Origin: Lewinellaceae bacterium
Lineage (GTDB): Bacteria; Bacteroidota; Bacteroidia; Chitinophagales; Saprospiraceae
Assembly (NCBI GenBank): GCA_020636215.1
Contig: JACJYG010000008.1
Span: 172,501-236,500 of the forward strand
Direction of reading: 5' to 3'
DNA length: 64,000 bases
Every line of letters starts with the position of its first letter. Position 1 is the stretch's first letter. The notes under the pieces were generated by a model. That model searched no databases and was not told the DNA's origin. It was given only the letters and a program-made list of their open reading frames with translations. Positions 46,736 to 55,121 of this stretch are shown here, piece by piece. Made by a program: the position numbers and the translations under genes.

Positions 46736-47031
46736 GGTATTGGTTTTTTTCGTTATAAAGTTTGAAAATGTGCAATTATCAGATACGTTTTAGCCCTCCT
46801 CCTTTTATAGAACGGTAAAGGAGGGTAAAGCGTTTCGTATAAGCTCAGGGGGTTCAGCAAGAGATAAGGCCATAGAAGAAAAAAGATGGAAAGTAATGCT
46901 TTTATTATCGGCGCTCTTTCCGTGCAGGGTAAATAACGGCGTAAAGGTAGAAAATATTTATGAATGAATCCAGGAATTTGTTTGGCGCGCCGGTGCTCGA
47001 TAGCGCTGTAAAGCCGGCATATTCCAACCTG

Positions 47032-48075
47032 CTAGTCATTTACGAATTCCCGCCGCAGCCTTTTGTCATCTTCCAGTATGTCAAAAAAATTGGAGAGGTA
47101 CTTCTCGATAGAATCGTGGCATCTATCATTCATCATAGGGAAGTCGGCGCATCGTTGGAGGATTTCTTCCTTTTTGGAACGAAAAAAGGCAGCCGTTTGC
47201 AAGGCTTCCTGTTCTGTCACATAAAACCCCAGGAAGTACCGCTGGTTAACATCTTTGATCGGTAAGGTCGGCGCCGGAACGGCATAATGAGTCCCGGCAA
47301 AGCCCGCGTAGTCAAAATCGTAGGGCACCGGAATGATCCTTTCAAAACCCGGCGACTGCACAAATTCCAGATTGTGTTTATTGGCTACCGACCAGTCAAC
47401 ATTAGCGATCATATATTGAAAAAAGCACATTTTCAGGTAAGCATCGCGGTCCATGGTGGAGACCCTGACGACGCCACGGTCCAACACCCTACCCCCAATT
47501 CGGCTGGCGAACTCCTCCTCATCTTCTATCAACAGGCCATAAAAAGAAAATTTTTTCTTGTCGCCATCCCAACCTTCCAGCCTGGCCGCTTTCGAATTCA
47601 GGTGAATCGGATGGATAATCTCATAAATATTGTAGGCCAGGGCTTCCCGCAACAGGCATTCTTCATACTGTTTAGCTTCCCTGCAGGTCAGGGCGAGTTT
47701 CAAGGTTTTAAAGGAAGGGTCCAGGCCGAGGGCATCCAACTGTTTTTTTTGTGCTTTGATCTTGATGGGCGGATATTGGCACACTTGTTTCCGAACGTTA
47801 CCCCTGGCCCGGAGTTTAACATCGAGGCTGGCCAGGCTACCGTCTGCATTGATAAAAGTCAAAACCCCCGGCTGATATTCTTCATTTGTCTTATTGCGAA
47901 TCAACATGCCCCAGTCGGTATCCAATTTCAATAAAGGCATAGAATCCTTTTGCTGGTGGAAGAAACCGAACAAGGAAGGAGGTGTCGTTTTCCGAAGCTC
48001 CTCGTTTTGCGACAGAAGAGCAGGGGCCTGCAATAAGATCAAAAAGACAATTGACAGGGAAAGTAATTTGCTCAT
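47032..48075 (-). CDS. secreted CotH-like (kinase-fold) protein
   Basis: A 347-residue exported protein, signal peptide MSKLLSLSIVFLILLQAPALLSQ. Its layout follows CotH-type spore-coat kinases: an arginine-glycine strand LDVKLRARGNVRKQVC with PPIKIKAQ near residue 90-110, a helix with ECLLREALAYNIYEII, then MIANVDWSVANKHNLEFV near residue 225, and PVPYDFDYAGF, which corresponds to the metal-binding DxD of CotH. The assignment rests on motif order, not on overall identity, so it is tentative. The gene starts 37 bp downstream of the phosphatase gene and should be co-transcribed with it. Confidence 0.55.
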   Translation of the reverse strand: MSKLLSLSIVFLILLQAPALLSQNEELRKTTPPSLFGFFHQQKDSMPLLKLDTDWGMLIRNKTNEEYQPGVLTFINADGSLASLDVKLRARGNVRKQVCQYPPIKIKAQKKQLDALGLDPSFKTLKLALTCREAKQYEECLLREALAYNIYEIIHPIHLNSKAARLEGWDGDKKKFSFYGLLIEDEEEFASRIGGRVLDRGVVRVSTMDRDAYLKMCFFQYMIANVDWSVANKHNLEFVQSPGFERIIPVPYDFDYAGFAGTHYAVPAPTLPIKDVNQRYFLGFYVTEQEALQTAAFFRSKKEEILQRCADFPMMNDRCHDSIEKYLSNFFDILEDDKRLRREFVND

Positions 48076-48112
48076 TGTATTTGGGTATAGGTTTAGGTTA
48101 GCTAAAGCTGCA

Positions 48113-49216
48113 TCACTTCAAAGGTACCCTTTCCCCGGCGAGCGTGCCCCGGTAGAAGTGTTTATTTTCGTATAACAGGATCTCACCGCTCTTCCCGAAT
48201 TTGATGCTGGAATCTATTCCGATTATTTTATTGCGGAACAGCGATACAATGGCCTCAAAGGAAGTGTGCCCTACAACGATGTTCTTTTTCCTGATCTGCC
48301 GTAAAATAGCCTGTGCCTGGGTTTTGGTGAAGCCTTCGTCGAAATATCCCCGATACCAGATGGGGCCCTGTTCATCATACAATACCCGTAAAAGAGGCTT
48401 TGCCAGAATAGAATCTTCCGGTTGGCCGATGATCCGTTCCCGAAAGGTTTCATTCAGTTGTTCATTAGAAAGGCCAAGCTGAAGATATTGCTGCGAGAAA
48501 CCCGCATGTACAAAAGCCGTTTTGTTGATGGATATCGCAATCGGCTTGGACCGCAACCATCGGCCCAGGTAAGTATCCGGGCCAAAAATTTCATTATAGG
48601 GCAGGCGCATACTGGCGCTGGTGTACCTGTATTTTTTGTTGATGTACCGCAGGTCGCCCTGTAACACCATGACCTCATGGTTGCCCAGCAAATAGTGGAC
48701 TTTGCCGTTCGCCTGCTCCGCCTGCTGCTCCAGTTTGTGGATGAGCCAGAGGATCTCCGTTACCTCATCGCCCCGGTCAAATACATCGCCCACCACGACC
48801 AGATGGCCTTGTCCAAATGCCCAATTGCCGCCATCATCGACGATGTGGTGCACTTGCAGCAGTTTCAGCAGCACCTCGTATTGGCCATGAATATCGCTGA
48901 CCGCGGCTATCTTATCCACGCCTTTGAAGGTCGTTTCCAGGGACGGCTCAAAAGAGCCGTCAGTATGCAGGTAAGCGGGGTTGAAGGAGGCCGAAACGCC
49001 AGCTTCGATTTTCATTGGAGCCCCGGCGCGTAAAGTGTCGGTTTCGAGCTGGCCATTCCGCACCCACCGGGCAATGGACAGGCCGTTTTCATAAAATATG
49101 TAAGGCCCATCATTAAAGGTATATTTGGAACCACTATCGTTCTGGGCATAAGAAGCAGGCGCCAAAAGCACCCCACTCAAACTTAGGGACAATAACAAGC
49201 AAAATATTCTCATCAA
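48113..49216 (-). CDS. secreted metallophosphoesterase (Shelph-like PPP family)
   Basis: A 367-residue exported phosphatase, signal peptide MMRIFCLLLSLSLSGVLLAPASYAQ. The PPP-type metal motifs appear in order: AVSDIHGQYEVL near residue 104, VVGDVFDRGDEV near 145, LLGNHEVMVLQG near 180, then FVHAGFSQQY and NIVVGHTSFEAI. The insertion between GNHE and the HAG motif fits bacterial Shewanella-like (Shelph) phosphatases. It dephosphorylates phosphoproteins or small phosphoesters in the periplasm. It is the first gene of a two-gene unit with the CotH-like protein. An ATG three bases downstream of the chosen start is equally possible. Confidence 0.88.
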   Translation of the reverse strand: MMRIFCLLLSLSLSGVLLAPASYAQNDSGSKYTFNDGPYIFYENGLSIARWVRNGQLETDTLRAGAPMKIEAGVSASFNPAYLHTDGSFEPSLETTFKGVDKIAAVSDIHGQYEVLLKLLQVHHIVDDGGNWAFGQGHLVVVGDVFDRGDEVTEILWLIHKLEQQAEQANGKVHYLLGNHEVMVLQGDLRYINKKYRYTSASMRLPYNEIFGPDTYLGRWLRSKPIAISINKTAFVHAGFSQQYLQLGLSNEQLNETFRERIIGQPEDSILAKPLLRVLYDEQGPIWYRGYFDEGFTKTQAQAILRQIRKKNIVVGHTSFEAIVSLFRNKIIGIDSSIKFGKSGEILLYENKHFYRGTLAGERVPLK

Positions 49217-49545
49217 TTTGATTTAAGGGAACCGCTTCCGGTAGCCATGCAAAAAGTGGCCTCCCGTTGATCAATAGTTTTCTTTACATCCATTCAAAGG
49301 TACTATGTATTTGGGAAAGTCGCTAGGTGAAAGGGCTAAAGGCGCGCGAGGCAGGTAAGCGCGCTTAATCTTAATGCGGTGGCGATGCCCTGCCAGCCAA
49401 AGGTGAGCTGCGGTTATTGCAATGTTGCGCCTTTTTGCTAATTTGCCGTTTCTGTTCAGCAGCGTATTCTAAAAGGCCTGATTGAGCACCCAAAGTATTA
49501 GGTGCGTTGTGTTTATTTTCCTCGGAGACGGCATAATTCCCAAAA
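49217..49545. other. 329-bp intergenic region between divergent genes
   Basis: Divergent promoters for the phosphatase and the GNAT/cNMP-binding gene must lie here. I see one short stem (GCGCGC at 49342-49347 with GCGCGC at 49359-49364) and no exact TAnnTTTG box. A candidate CTAATTTG near 49440 is one base short in spacing. Confidence 0.4.
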
Positions 49546-50661
49546 ATGAAAATGCAAAGTCTTGTGAACAAAATATCCCTTCAATGGGACCTTTGGATCG
49601 GCCCTTACCGGGCTTTTTTTCCTACCAATAAGGAAGATGTGCAGGATTGCCTGCGCCTGATGAAGGAAGCCGGCACGATCGACGGGGTAGCCGCAGCATC
49701 TCCCCAGGGCGCCGACACTTCCCAACTAGCCGCCTGCCAGGATACCCGAACCGGAACGATCGTTGCCAGCCTGCGCCTCGCGGATGCCGCACTGGAGCAA
49801 GCTGCCAATGGGAAAGCACAGCAGTACCAGCTCGACTTATTTGATGAACAACGACTGCAAAGCATTGCCGTTTTTTCCCAGCTCGCCATCCACCCCTCCC
49901 ACGAGAAATCCCAGGCAGCGCCGGTTCTGCTAAGCCATTGTTCTATCGAAGTGCTGAAAGCCGGCGGGCAGGCCGTGCTCATGTCCTGCGACCCCGGGCA
50001 TTATTCTATTTACAAGCGCCTGGGCATGCGCCCGATCGGGCCATTGAGTAAAACTACTGAAGGCCTCTTTCGCATCCCTATGATCTTTCTTCCTGACCAG
50101 GAGTACCTGTCTCTTATTAACTCCCCCATTCTTCCGCTGCTTCAGGGGATCGATTTTGACAACTACCAAACCATCTGCCAGTGGTATTACAAGCTAGTGC
50201 GGGAAAATAGCGAACTCCAAACCGGCGCCGCATTTTATCCGGAAAACCAGGAAGACTTCGAAGGCCATCACACCATCACCGAGGGCCTGAGTGAAAAAGG
50301 ACGGGAAGCTTTCCTGAAAAACGCCCTGGTGATTCACTGCCGGGAAGGAGAAGTTCTGATCACGGAAAATGACGGCGGCAAAACTTTCGGCTTTGTCCGC
50401 AAAGGACTGGTCAAAGTCGTTATCGGCAGCCAAACGGTGGTGCTCCTGGGGGAAGGCGACATCTTCGGCGAGATAGCCTATATCCTACAAAGCAAACGCA
50501 CCGCCGAGGTGGTGGCCGCCAGCCCGGATACGGAAGTAGTGCTGTTCAGCGAATCAGCCCTCACCCGGCTGGAAGGAGAAGCCGACCGGGCGGTCGTCTG
50601 GCGCAACCTTGCCCGTGTGCTGGCCCAGCGGCTGGTGCTAACGAATAAGTTGCTGGGGTAA
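49546..50661 (+). CDS. GNAT-like acyltransferase fused to a cyclic-nucleotide-binding domain
   Basis: A 371-residue cytosolic two-domain protein. Residues 20-185 read as a GNAT fold of the FeeM/autoinducer-synthase-like kind: GTIVASLRLAD, FSQLAIHPSHEKSQ, then GGQAVLMSCDPGHYSIYKRLGMRPIG with the acyl-CoA strand and the typical ending. Residues 250-365 form a CNB domain. Its phosphate-binding cassette GDIFGEIAYILQSKRTAE (residues 305-321) keeps the Glu and Arg318 that contact the ribose and cyclic phosphate in CRP-type domains. No helix-turn-helix follows. The activity may therefore be controlled by cAMP or cGMP. Mycobacterial cAMP-controlled acetyltransferases have the opposite order (CNB first). 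A class III cyclase gene lies 1.6 kb away. Confidence 0.8.
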   Translation: MKMQSLVNKISLQWDLWIGPYRAFFPTNKEDVQDCLRLMKEAGTIDGVAAASPQGADTSQLAACQDTRTGTIVASLRLADAALEQAANGKAQQYQLDLFDEQRLQSIAVFSQLAIHPSHEKSQAAPVLLSHCSIEVLKAGGQAVLMSCDPGHYSIYKRLGMRPIGPLSKTTEGLFRIPMIFLPDQEYLSLINSPILPLLQGIDFDNYQTICQWYYKLVRENSELQTGAAFYPENQEDFEGHHTITEGLSEKGREAFLKNALVIHCREGEVLITENDGGKTFGFVRKGLVKVVIGSQTVVLLGEGDIFGEIAYILQSKRTAEVVAASPDTEVVLFSESALTRLEGEADRAVVWRNLARVLAQRLVLTNKLLG

Positions 50662-50792
50662 GTTCCGATTTTGGGAGGGCGCCGGTTTGAACCCAATAAA
50701 TCACCAGCTAGAAAGCTAAGAGCTTTCTAAACCAATCAAAGTACGACTGGCGGCTCTAAACTTCCTAACCCCAGTAGCCTTTCTCCAGGCTA

Positions 50793-52142
50793 TCACCCCT
50801 TGGGCAACTTCCAGCCATTGTAGTAGTTGGCCTTAATCAGTTGGTTAGCTTCTTTATCATCCCGGAATAAGCCCTTATTGTCATCCCAGTATATCTTCCG
50901 GCCGGTTTTGTAGGCGATATTGCCCATTTGTGCATTGATGGCGGCAATACTACCACTTTCGATCCCACAATGGAGCATACTCGGGTCATTGGCACGTATG
51001 GCGTCTACAAAGTTCTGAGCATGATCTTTAATATAATCGGCATCCCACAACCGGTCCTGTTTGGGGATCGCTTCCACTTCATATTTCGTGGCTCCATCTT
51101 CCTCCCGTTCCGTTTCCGGAATAATTTCCCAACCTTGCCGGTTGAGGACCAGCGTAGCATGATTTCCGATGAAAGCGATGCCCTCGGTACGGCCGTAATT
51201 GCCATTGTCGATGCCGGTGGCATGTTCCCACAACATATTGAAGTTGTCATACTCAAAGACGGCCTGAAGCGTATCAGGTGTTTCCGAAGCGTCATCAGGG
51301 AAAGCCAGCTTACCGCCGGAGGCCATCACCGATTTGGGAGCATGGGCCTTCATTGCATACAGGGCAATATCAATTTCATGCACCCCCCAATCGGTCATCA
51401 GGCCGCCGGCGTAGTCCCAGAACCAGCGGAAATTGAAGTGGAAGCGATTGGGGTTGAAGGGGCGTTTAGGGGCCGGGCCGAGCCACATATCATAATCGAC
51501 GCCTTCCGGCGGCGGCCCGTCGGGCAGGACTGGCACAGGCTTCATCCAGCCCTGATAGGCCCAAACTTTTACCAGGCGGATATTGCCCAGCTTGCCTGAC
51601 TGTACATACTCAATGGCCTTTCCGTAGTGGGCGCCACTGCGCTGCCATTGTCCCACCTGGACAACCTTATTATGCTTTTGAGCGGCCTCCACCATGATCC
51701 GGCATTCTTCTATGGTGTTAGCTATGGGTTTCTCTACGTACACATCCTTACCGGCTTTGACTGCGTCAACCATGATCAGGCAATGCCAGTGGTCGGGAGT
51801 ACCGATGATAACGGCATCGACATCCTTATTGTCCAGCAACTTCCGGTAATCCTTGTAAAGCTTAGGCTTTTTACCTTGAATTTTTTCTACATCGGCAGCC
51901 CTTCGGCCCAACACGCTTTGGTCCACGTCACAAAGGGCAACACATTCAACCCCGTCTACCTGGAAATGCCGCGTCATATTGGTCCAGCCCATGCCATTGC
52001 AGCCAATGACGGCAAAACCGAGTTTCTCATTAGGTGAAATGCGCTTTCGCTGGGCAGCGATCAGTTCGAGCGGAAGGATTCCGGCCAGGCCGATGCCGGC
52101 AGCCGCAGTGGAGGCTTGTTGAAGGAAATGTCTGCGTTTCAT
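50793..52142 (-). CDS. Gfo/Idh/MocA family oxidoreductase (Tat-type signal)
   Basis: A 449-residue NAD(P)-binding oxidoreductase. The N-terminus MKRRHFLQQASTAAAGIGL is a Tat-like leader as in many Bacteroidota Gfo/Idh/MocA proteins. The Rossmann part has LGFAVIGCNGMGWTN and VALCDVDQS. The cofactor-proximal DAVIIGTPDHWHCLIMVDAV and the conserved DVYVEKPIANT (EKP, catalytic Lys) follow. The C-terminal domain has FRWFWDYAGGLMTDWGVHEIDIALYAM, where DWGVHEID supplies the conserved His. Members act on sugars or glycosides in the periplasm. The substrate is unknown. It lies between the GNAT/CNB gene (convergent) and the cyclase, same strand as the latter but 78 bp apart. Confidence 0.92.
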   Translation of the reverse strand: MKRRHFLQQASTAAAGIGLAGILPLELIAAQRKRISPNEKLGFAVIGCNGMGWTNMTRHFQVDGVECVALCDVDQSVLGRRAADVEKIQGKKPKLYKDYRKLLDNKDVDAVIIGTPDHWHCLIMVDAVKAGKDVYVEKPIANTIEECRIMVEAAQKHNKVVQVGQWQRSGAHYGKAIEYVQSGKLGNIRLVKVWAYQGWMKPVPVLPDGPPPEGVDYDMWLGPAPKRPFNPNRFHFNFRWFWDYAGGLMTDWGVHEIDIALYAMKAHAPKSVMASGGKLAFPDDASETPDTLQAVFEYDNFNMLWEHATGIDNGNYGRTEGIAFIGNHATLVLNRQGWEIIPETEREEDGATKYEVEAIPKQDRLWDADYIKDHAQNFVDAIRANDPSMLHCGIESGSIAAINAQMGNIAYKTGRKIYWDDNKGLFRDDKEANQLIKANYYNGWKLPKG

Positions 52143-52220
52143 CTAAGCTGTTTTAATAGTAGGTGTTTGAGTGTTTGGGTTCAATGGGCGTCCATCAAAC
52201 GCTCGCTGCTCCAACCCTCC

Positions 52221-53570
52221 TCAATCTTTTCCCTTAAGCTTCTCCTCCCGCAATATATACTCCTCTTCGGTCAGCTTGCCTTCTTCTTTCAGTTTCTGAA
52301 GCTGGTTGAGTTGTTCCAGCAGATCGGCCTCCTCCATTTGTTCTTCGTCCAGCAGGCCGGGTTCGGGGGCAGGCAGTTCTTTGGGAATGCGATATTCATT
52401 TTCAGCGAAGGCCTCAAACTGGGGTTGGATACGAAGGTAAGACAGGTCATCGTTGCTGGTAATCCGGCTGGTATCCTTCAGTCCGAAAGCAACAGCCAGG
52501 CTCAGGTGATGCAGGGCTTTCTCCGCATTTTCGGTGGCGGAATAACAGCAGGCCATCAGGAAATGGGCCTCGGAATCATCGTATTTGATCTCCAGTGCTT
52601 TTTGCAGGAAAGCCAGCGCTCCCTCGTAGTCGTATTCGCGGTATTCCTGTTGGGCTTTCTTCCAATGTTGATTGAAGCGCTCCCGGAGCAGCCGTTTGGG
52701 GTCGGCTGCTTCGGCTTCCTCCGCCTTTATTCGGGCCTGCTCTTTTTCGAGCGCTGTGGCGTTGTAGCGCGCATTGAAGGTAGCCCGGTCCATCGACATC
52801 AGGAGAATAGAATCGATGAAACCAATGATGGCCAACACGCCTGCCATCCAACTCAGGCTGGTAATTACAAATACCGTAAGGCAGAACACTAGCAGGTGCA
52901 GTATGCCTTTCTCGCGCTGGTCGAGGTAAAAACGGTGTGCGCCGAAAATACCAAAGAAAAGCGCCAGTAGAGCCGCCACCCATTTTTTTTTCCGCCCTTG
53001 CTTAGGTATGCTTACGGCTTTAGCCGGGGCCCGTTGTGGCCTTTTCCACTCGATGTCGGGCACCGTAATGCCCACATTAGAAATGGCGTATACCTCTACC
53101 TCCTGCTGTATATTCTTCAATTGAAAATACCCGAGTGGTTTGGCCCGGAGGCGGGAGTGGTTTTTAATGTCGTCGTATACCTTACCGGAAACGAAAATAC
53201 CTCCTGGTATGCAAAGGGATTCCAGACGCGAGGCGATATTGACGCCGTCTCCGTAAACTTCTTCGTCACTAAAGGTAATGTCTCCGGAATGGATACCGAC
53301 GCGGATAGGCACCTTGGGTTCCTTTTTCAGAGCATGCTGAAGTGCTAGAGCACACTCTCCGGCAGCAGTAGCGCTGGGAAATATGCTGAGGGTTCCATCG
53401 CCAAAGTATTGCAGGATCTCCCCTCCATATTTTTCATGCAACTGTATAAAAACCTGCCGGTGGCGTTCCCGAAGCTGATTGGCCAGTTCTTCATCCTTCT
53501 GCATCATGGCGGAATAGCCCACGATGTCTGTAAACATGATAGCTGCCAGCCGACGTTTTTTGGGCTTCAT
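52221..53570 (-). CDS. class III nucleotidyl cyclase with TM2, TPR and SHOCT-like domains
   Basis: A 449-residue membrane protein. Residues 5-165 form a class III cyclase: metal-binding Asp15 in IMFTDIVGYS and Asp58 in YFGDGTLSIF, transition-state Asn111 and Arg115 in GDGVNIASRLES. Where many adenylate cyclases have the adenine-selecting Lys before the GDG turn, this protein has Gln54, so ATP versus GTP use is uncertain. Residues 195-262 are a TM2 domain (WVAALLALFFGIFGAHRFYL ... GFIDSILLM). Residues 300-365 hold TPR-like helices (YEGALAFLQKALEIKYDD). The last 40 residues look like SHOCT (LQKLKEEGKLTEEEYILREE). All are consistent with a membrane-tied signal producer. Confidence 0.88.
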   Translation of the reverse strand: MKPKKRRLAAIMFTDIVGYSAMMQKDEELANQLRERHRQVFIQLHEKYGGEILQYFGDGTLSIFPSATAAGECALALQHALKKEPKVPIRVGIHSGDITFSDEEVYGDGVNIASRLESLCIPGGIFVSGKVYDDIKNHSRLRAKPLGYFQLKNIQQEVEVYAISNVGITVPDIEWKRPQRAPAKAVSIPKQGRKKKWVAALLALFFGIFGAHRFYLDQREKGILHLLVFCLTVFVITSLSWMAGVLAIIGFIDSILLMSMDRATFNARYNATALEKEQARIKAEEAEAADPKRLLRERFNQHWKKAQQEYREYDYEGALAFLQKALEIKYDDSEAHFLMACCYSATENAEKALHHLSLAVAFGLKDTSRITSNDDLSYLRIQPQFEAFAENEYRIPKELPAPEPGLLDEEQMEEADLLEQLNQLQKLKEEGKLTEEEYILREEKLKGKD

Positions 53571-53789
53571 GTGTTGGTCAGGTTAAATGAACGGGCATTG
53601 GAGAAGGCCCAAACCTCCTCAAAGTAAGTATTTTGGACGGATTTTTAAAATGATAATCATCATTGGAGGAGCGGGCAACAAAAGAAAAGCCCCCGGCCCG
53701 CATCCTCCACAATTTGGTTAGGTAAACATTGGTGGAAGGGTGCGCCCCAGAGGCTTTGGCCCAAAACTATGTAGTGATAATATGAAACT

Positions 53790-54938
53790 TCAGTGTTTGT
53801 TTAACTCGTCCCAGTTTGGTACTGCCGGCCTATTATGAGCACTAAGCCGATATGCGATACCGATATTGACCAAATAGTCGGCAAATGCCGCATCACCATT
53901 TCGGGGCTGGCCGGTAGCCTGCTCCGTTTCCAGGTCCGTGACACTTTGTGGACGATCCCGGATTACCGCAACCGGTACTGATAAGCTCAGTGAGAGCCCA
54001 TTTTTCATATAGCTGACACCCGGCTCAAAAGAAAGCACTTTCCCCGGCCTTCTGAAGCCCTCGCTTCCACCAATCAGGTCCTCTACAGGCACTCCCTCAT
54101 ACCGGGCTCCCAAAGACAGGCCAAGGCCGGAGGCTGAAAAGCTGGTTCCCATGCCCGCCCGAAGAGCGTACTGATCAGGTACCGACATTATCGCCTCGTT
54201 TTCCAGAATAGGGTTCAGCGTTTCCCGAAATGTACGGATGCCATTGGTTTCTCTGGGATTCAACAGGTAAAAACCACTGCCATAGAGAAAAATGGACTCC
54301 GTTAGGGTTTGATATAGTTGAAAATCAAGCACCAAACCGAATCCGCCATCCCCAGGCTGTATCGACTGGTCGACCGGCCTTACCTGCGGCTCGCCGTTAG
54401 GCCCTACGTTATAAAAAATATCACTGGCGTTGTAGTTGCCGGTAGGCAGCTTCAGCCCCAGGCCCAGCGCCATATTCGTATGGGGATGCGTTTCTGCAGA
54501 TAACAGCCAATAACCCACCCCAATCCGGGCATCGGCAAGGCCTCGTGCGAAGGTCGTATACCTTTCTGTGCGCCCGTGCTCATATAGCGAAGAACGGGTA
54601 TTGATGACAAAGGGCAGGCTCAGGTTCGCGTACCATCGGCTGCTGATGCCATAGGAGAGGTTGATGTCCAACGCATGAGCGTGATTAATCACCTCTGTTC
54701 CGCTTGCTATCCGGTCAGCCTCCTCTTCCATGCCCCGGAAGTGACGGAAAGATTTGAAATATCGATAATTGCCACCGACCTGCCAATCGCCCTTTGGCAA
54801 AAAAGCAGAACTGGGGCTGTTGCCGCTACAGTTTGAAAAATGTCGGATGGCTACGCATCCCTGGGCATTGATTTCCCCTATGGAAATCATAAACATGGCC
54901 AGCAAGGCCATGGCTAAGGCTAAGGTGTTCGGTTTCAT
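53790..54938 (-). CDS. outer-membrane beta-barrel protein (transporter-like)
   Basis: A 382-residue exported protein, signal peptide MKPNTLALAMALLAMFMISIGEINAQ. After QGCVAIRHFSNCSGN come alternating hydrophobic strands typical of an outer-membrane barrel (GDWQVGGNYRYFKSF, ALDINLSYGISSRWYANLSL, NMALGLGLKLPTGNY, GLVLDFQLYQ) ending YLVNIGIAYRLS. The CVAIRHF entry stretch and barrel resemble a family annotated as transporter in Bacteroidota, often near copper or metal genes, but nothing here confirms a substrate. The frame is open to 55028, which lacks signal character. Adjacent and divergent to the two-component pair. Confidence 0.75.
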   Translation of the reverse strand: MKPNTLALAMALLAMFMISIGEINAQGCVAIRHFSNCSGNSPSSAFLPKGDWQVGGNYRYFKSFRHFRGMEEEADRIASGTEVINHAHALDINLSYGISSRWYANLSLPFVINTRSSLYEHGRTERYTTFARGLADARIGVGYWLLSAETHPHTNMALGLGLKLPTGNYNASDIFYNVGPNGEPQVRPVDQSIQPGDGGFGLVLDFQLYQTLTESIFLYGSGFYLLNPRETNGIRTFRETLNPILENEAIMSVPDQYALRAGMGTSFSASGLGLSLGARYEGVPVEDLIGGSEGFRRPGKVLSFEPGVSYMKNGLSLSLSVPVAVIRDRPQSVTDLETEQATGQPRNGDAAFADYLVNIGIAYRLSAHNRPAVPNWDELNKH

Positions 54939-55121
54939 TATTGGGTGCTTTTGGACTATTGGACTATTAGCCTCAAAGTAAAAGCTAATTGGGCCGGCAT
55001 TCACCCAACGAAGAGTGATCAAAAGCAAATGATTGGTTAATTTTCTAAATAATTAGCCAAAAAGCCGTCCCGCCCGGAGAGGAAGCCCTTATTTTTAGGG
55101 CGCCGCCTAATATTTCTGGTA

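Noticed and set aside
46960..47265. 101-codon plus-strand frame
   Set aside because: Antisense to the end of the CotH-like gene; no independent support.
53600..53789. Possible hairpin terminator near 53690-53750
   Set aside because: The two arms (CGCATCCTCCAC and GTGGAAGGGTGCG) match imperfectly with a bulge and no T tract, so it is not supported.
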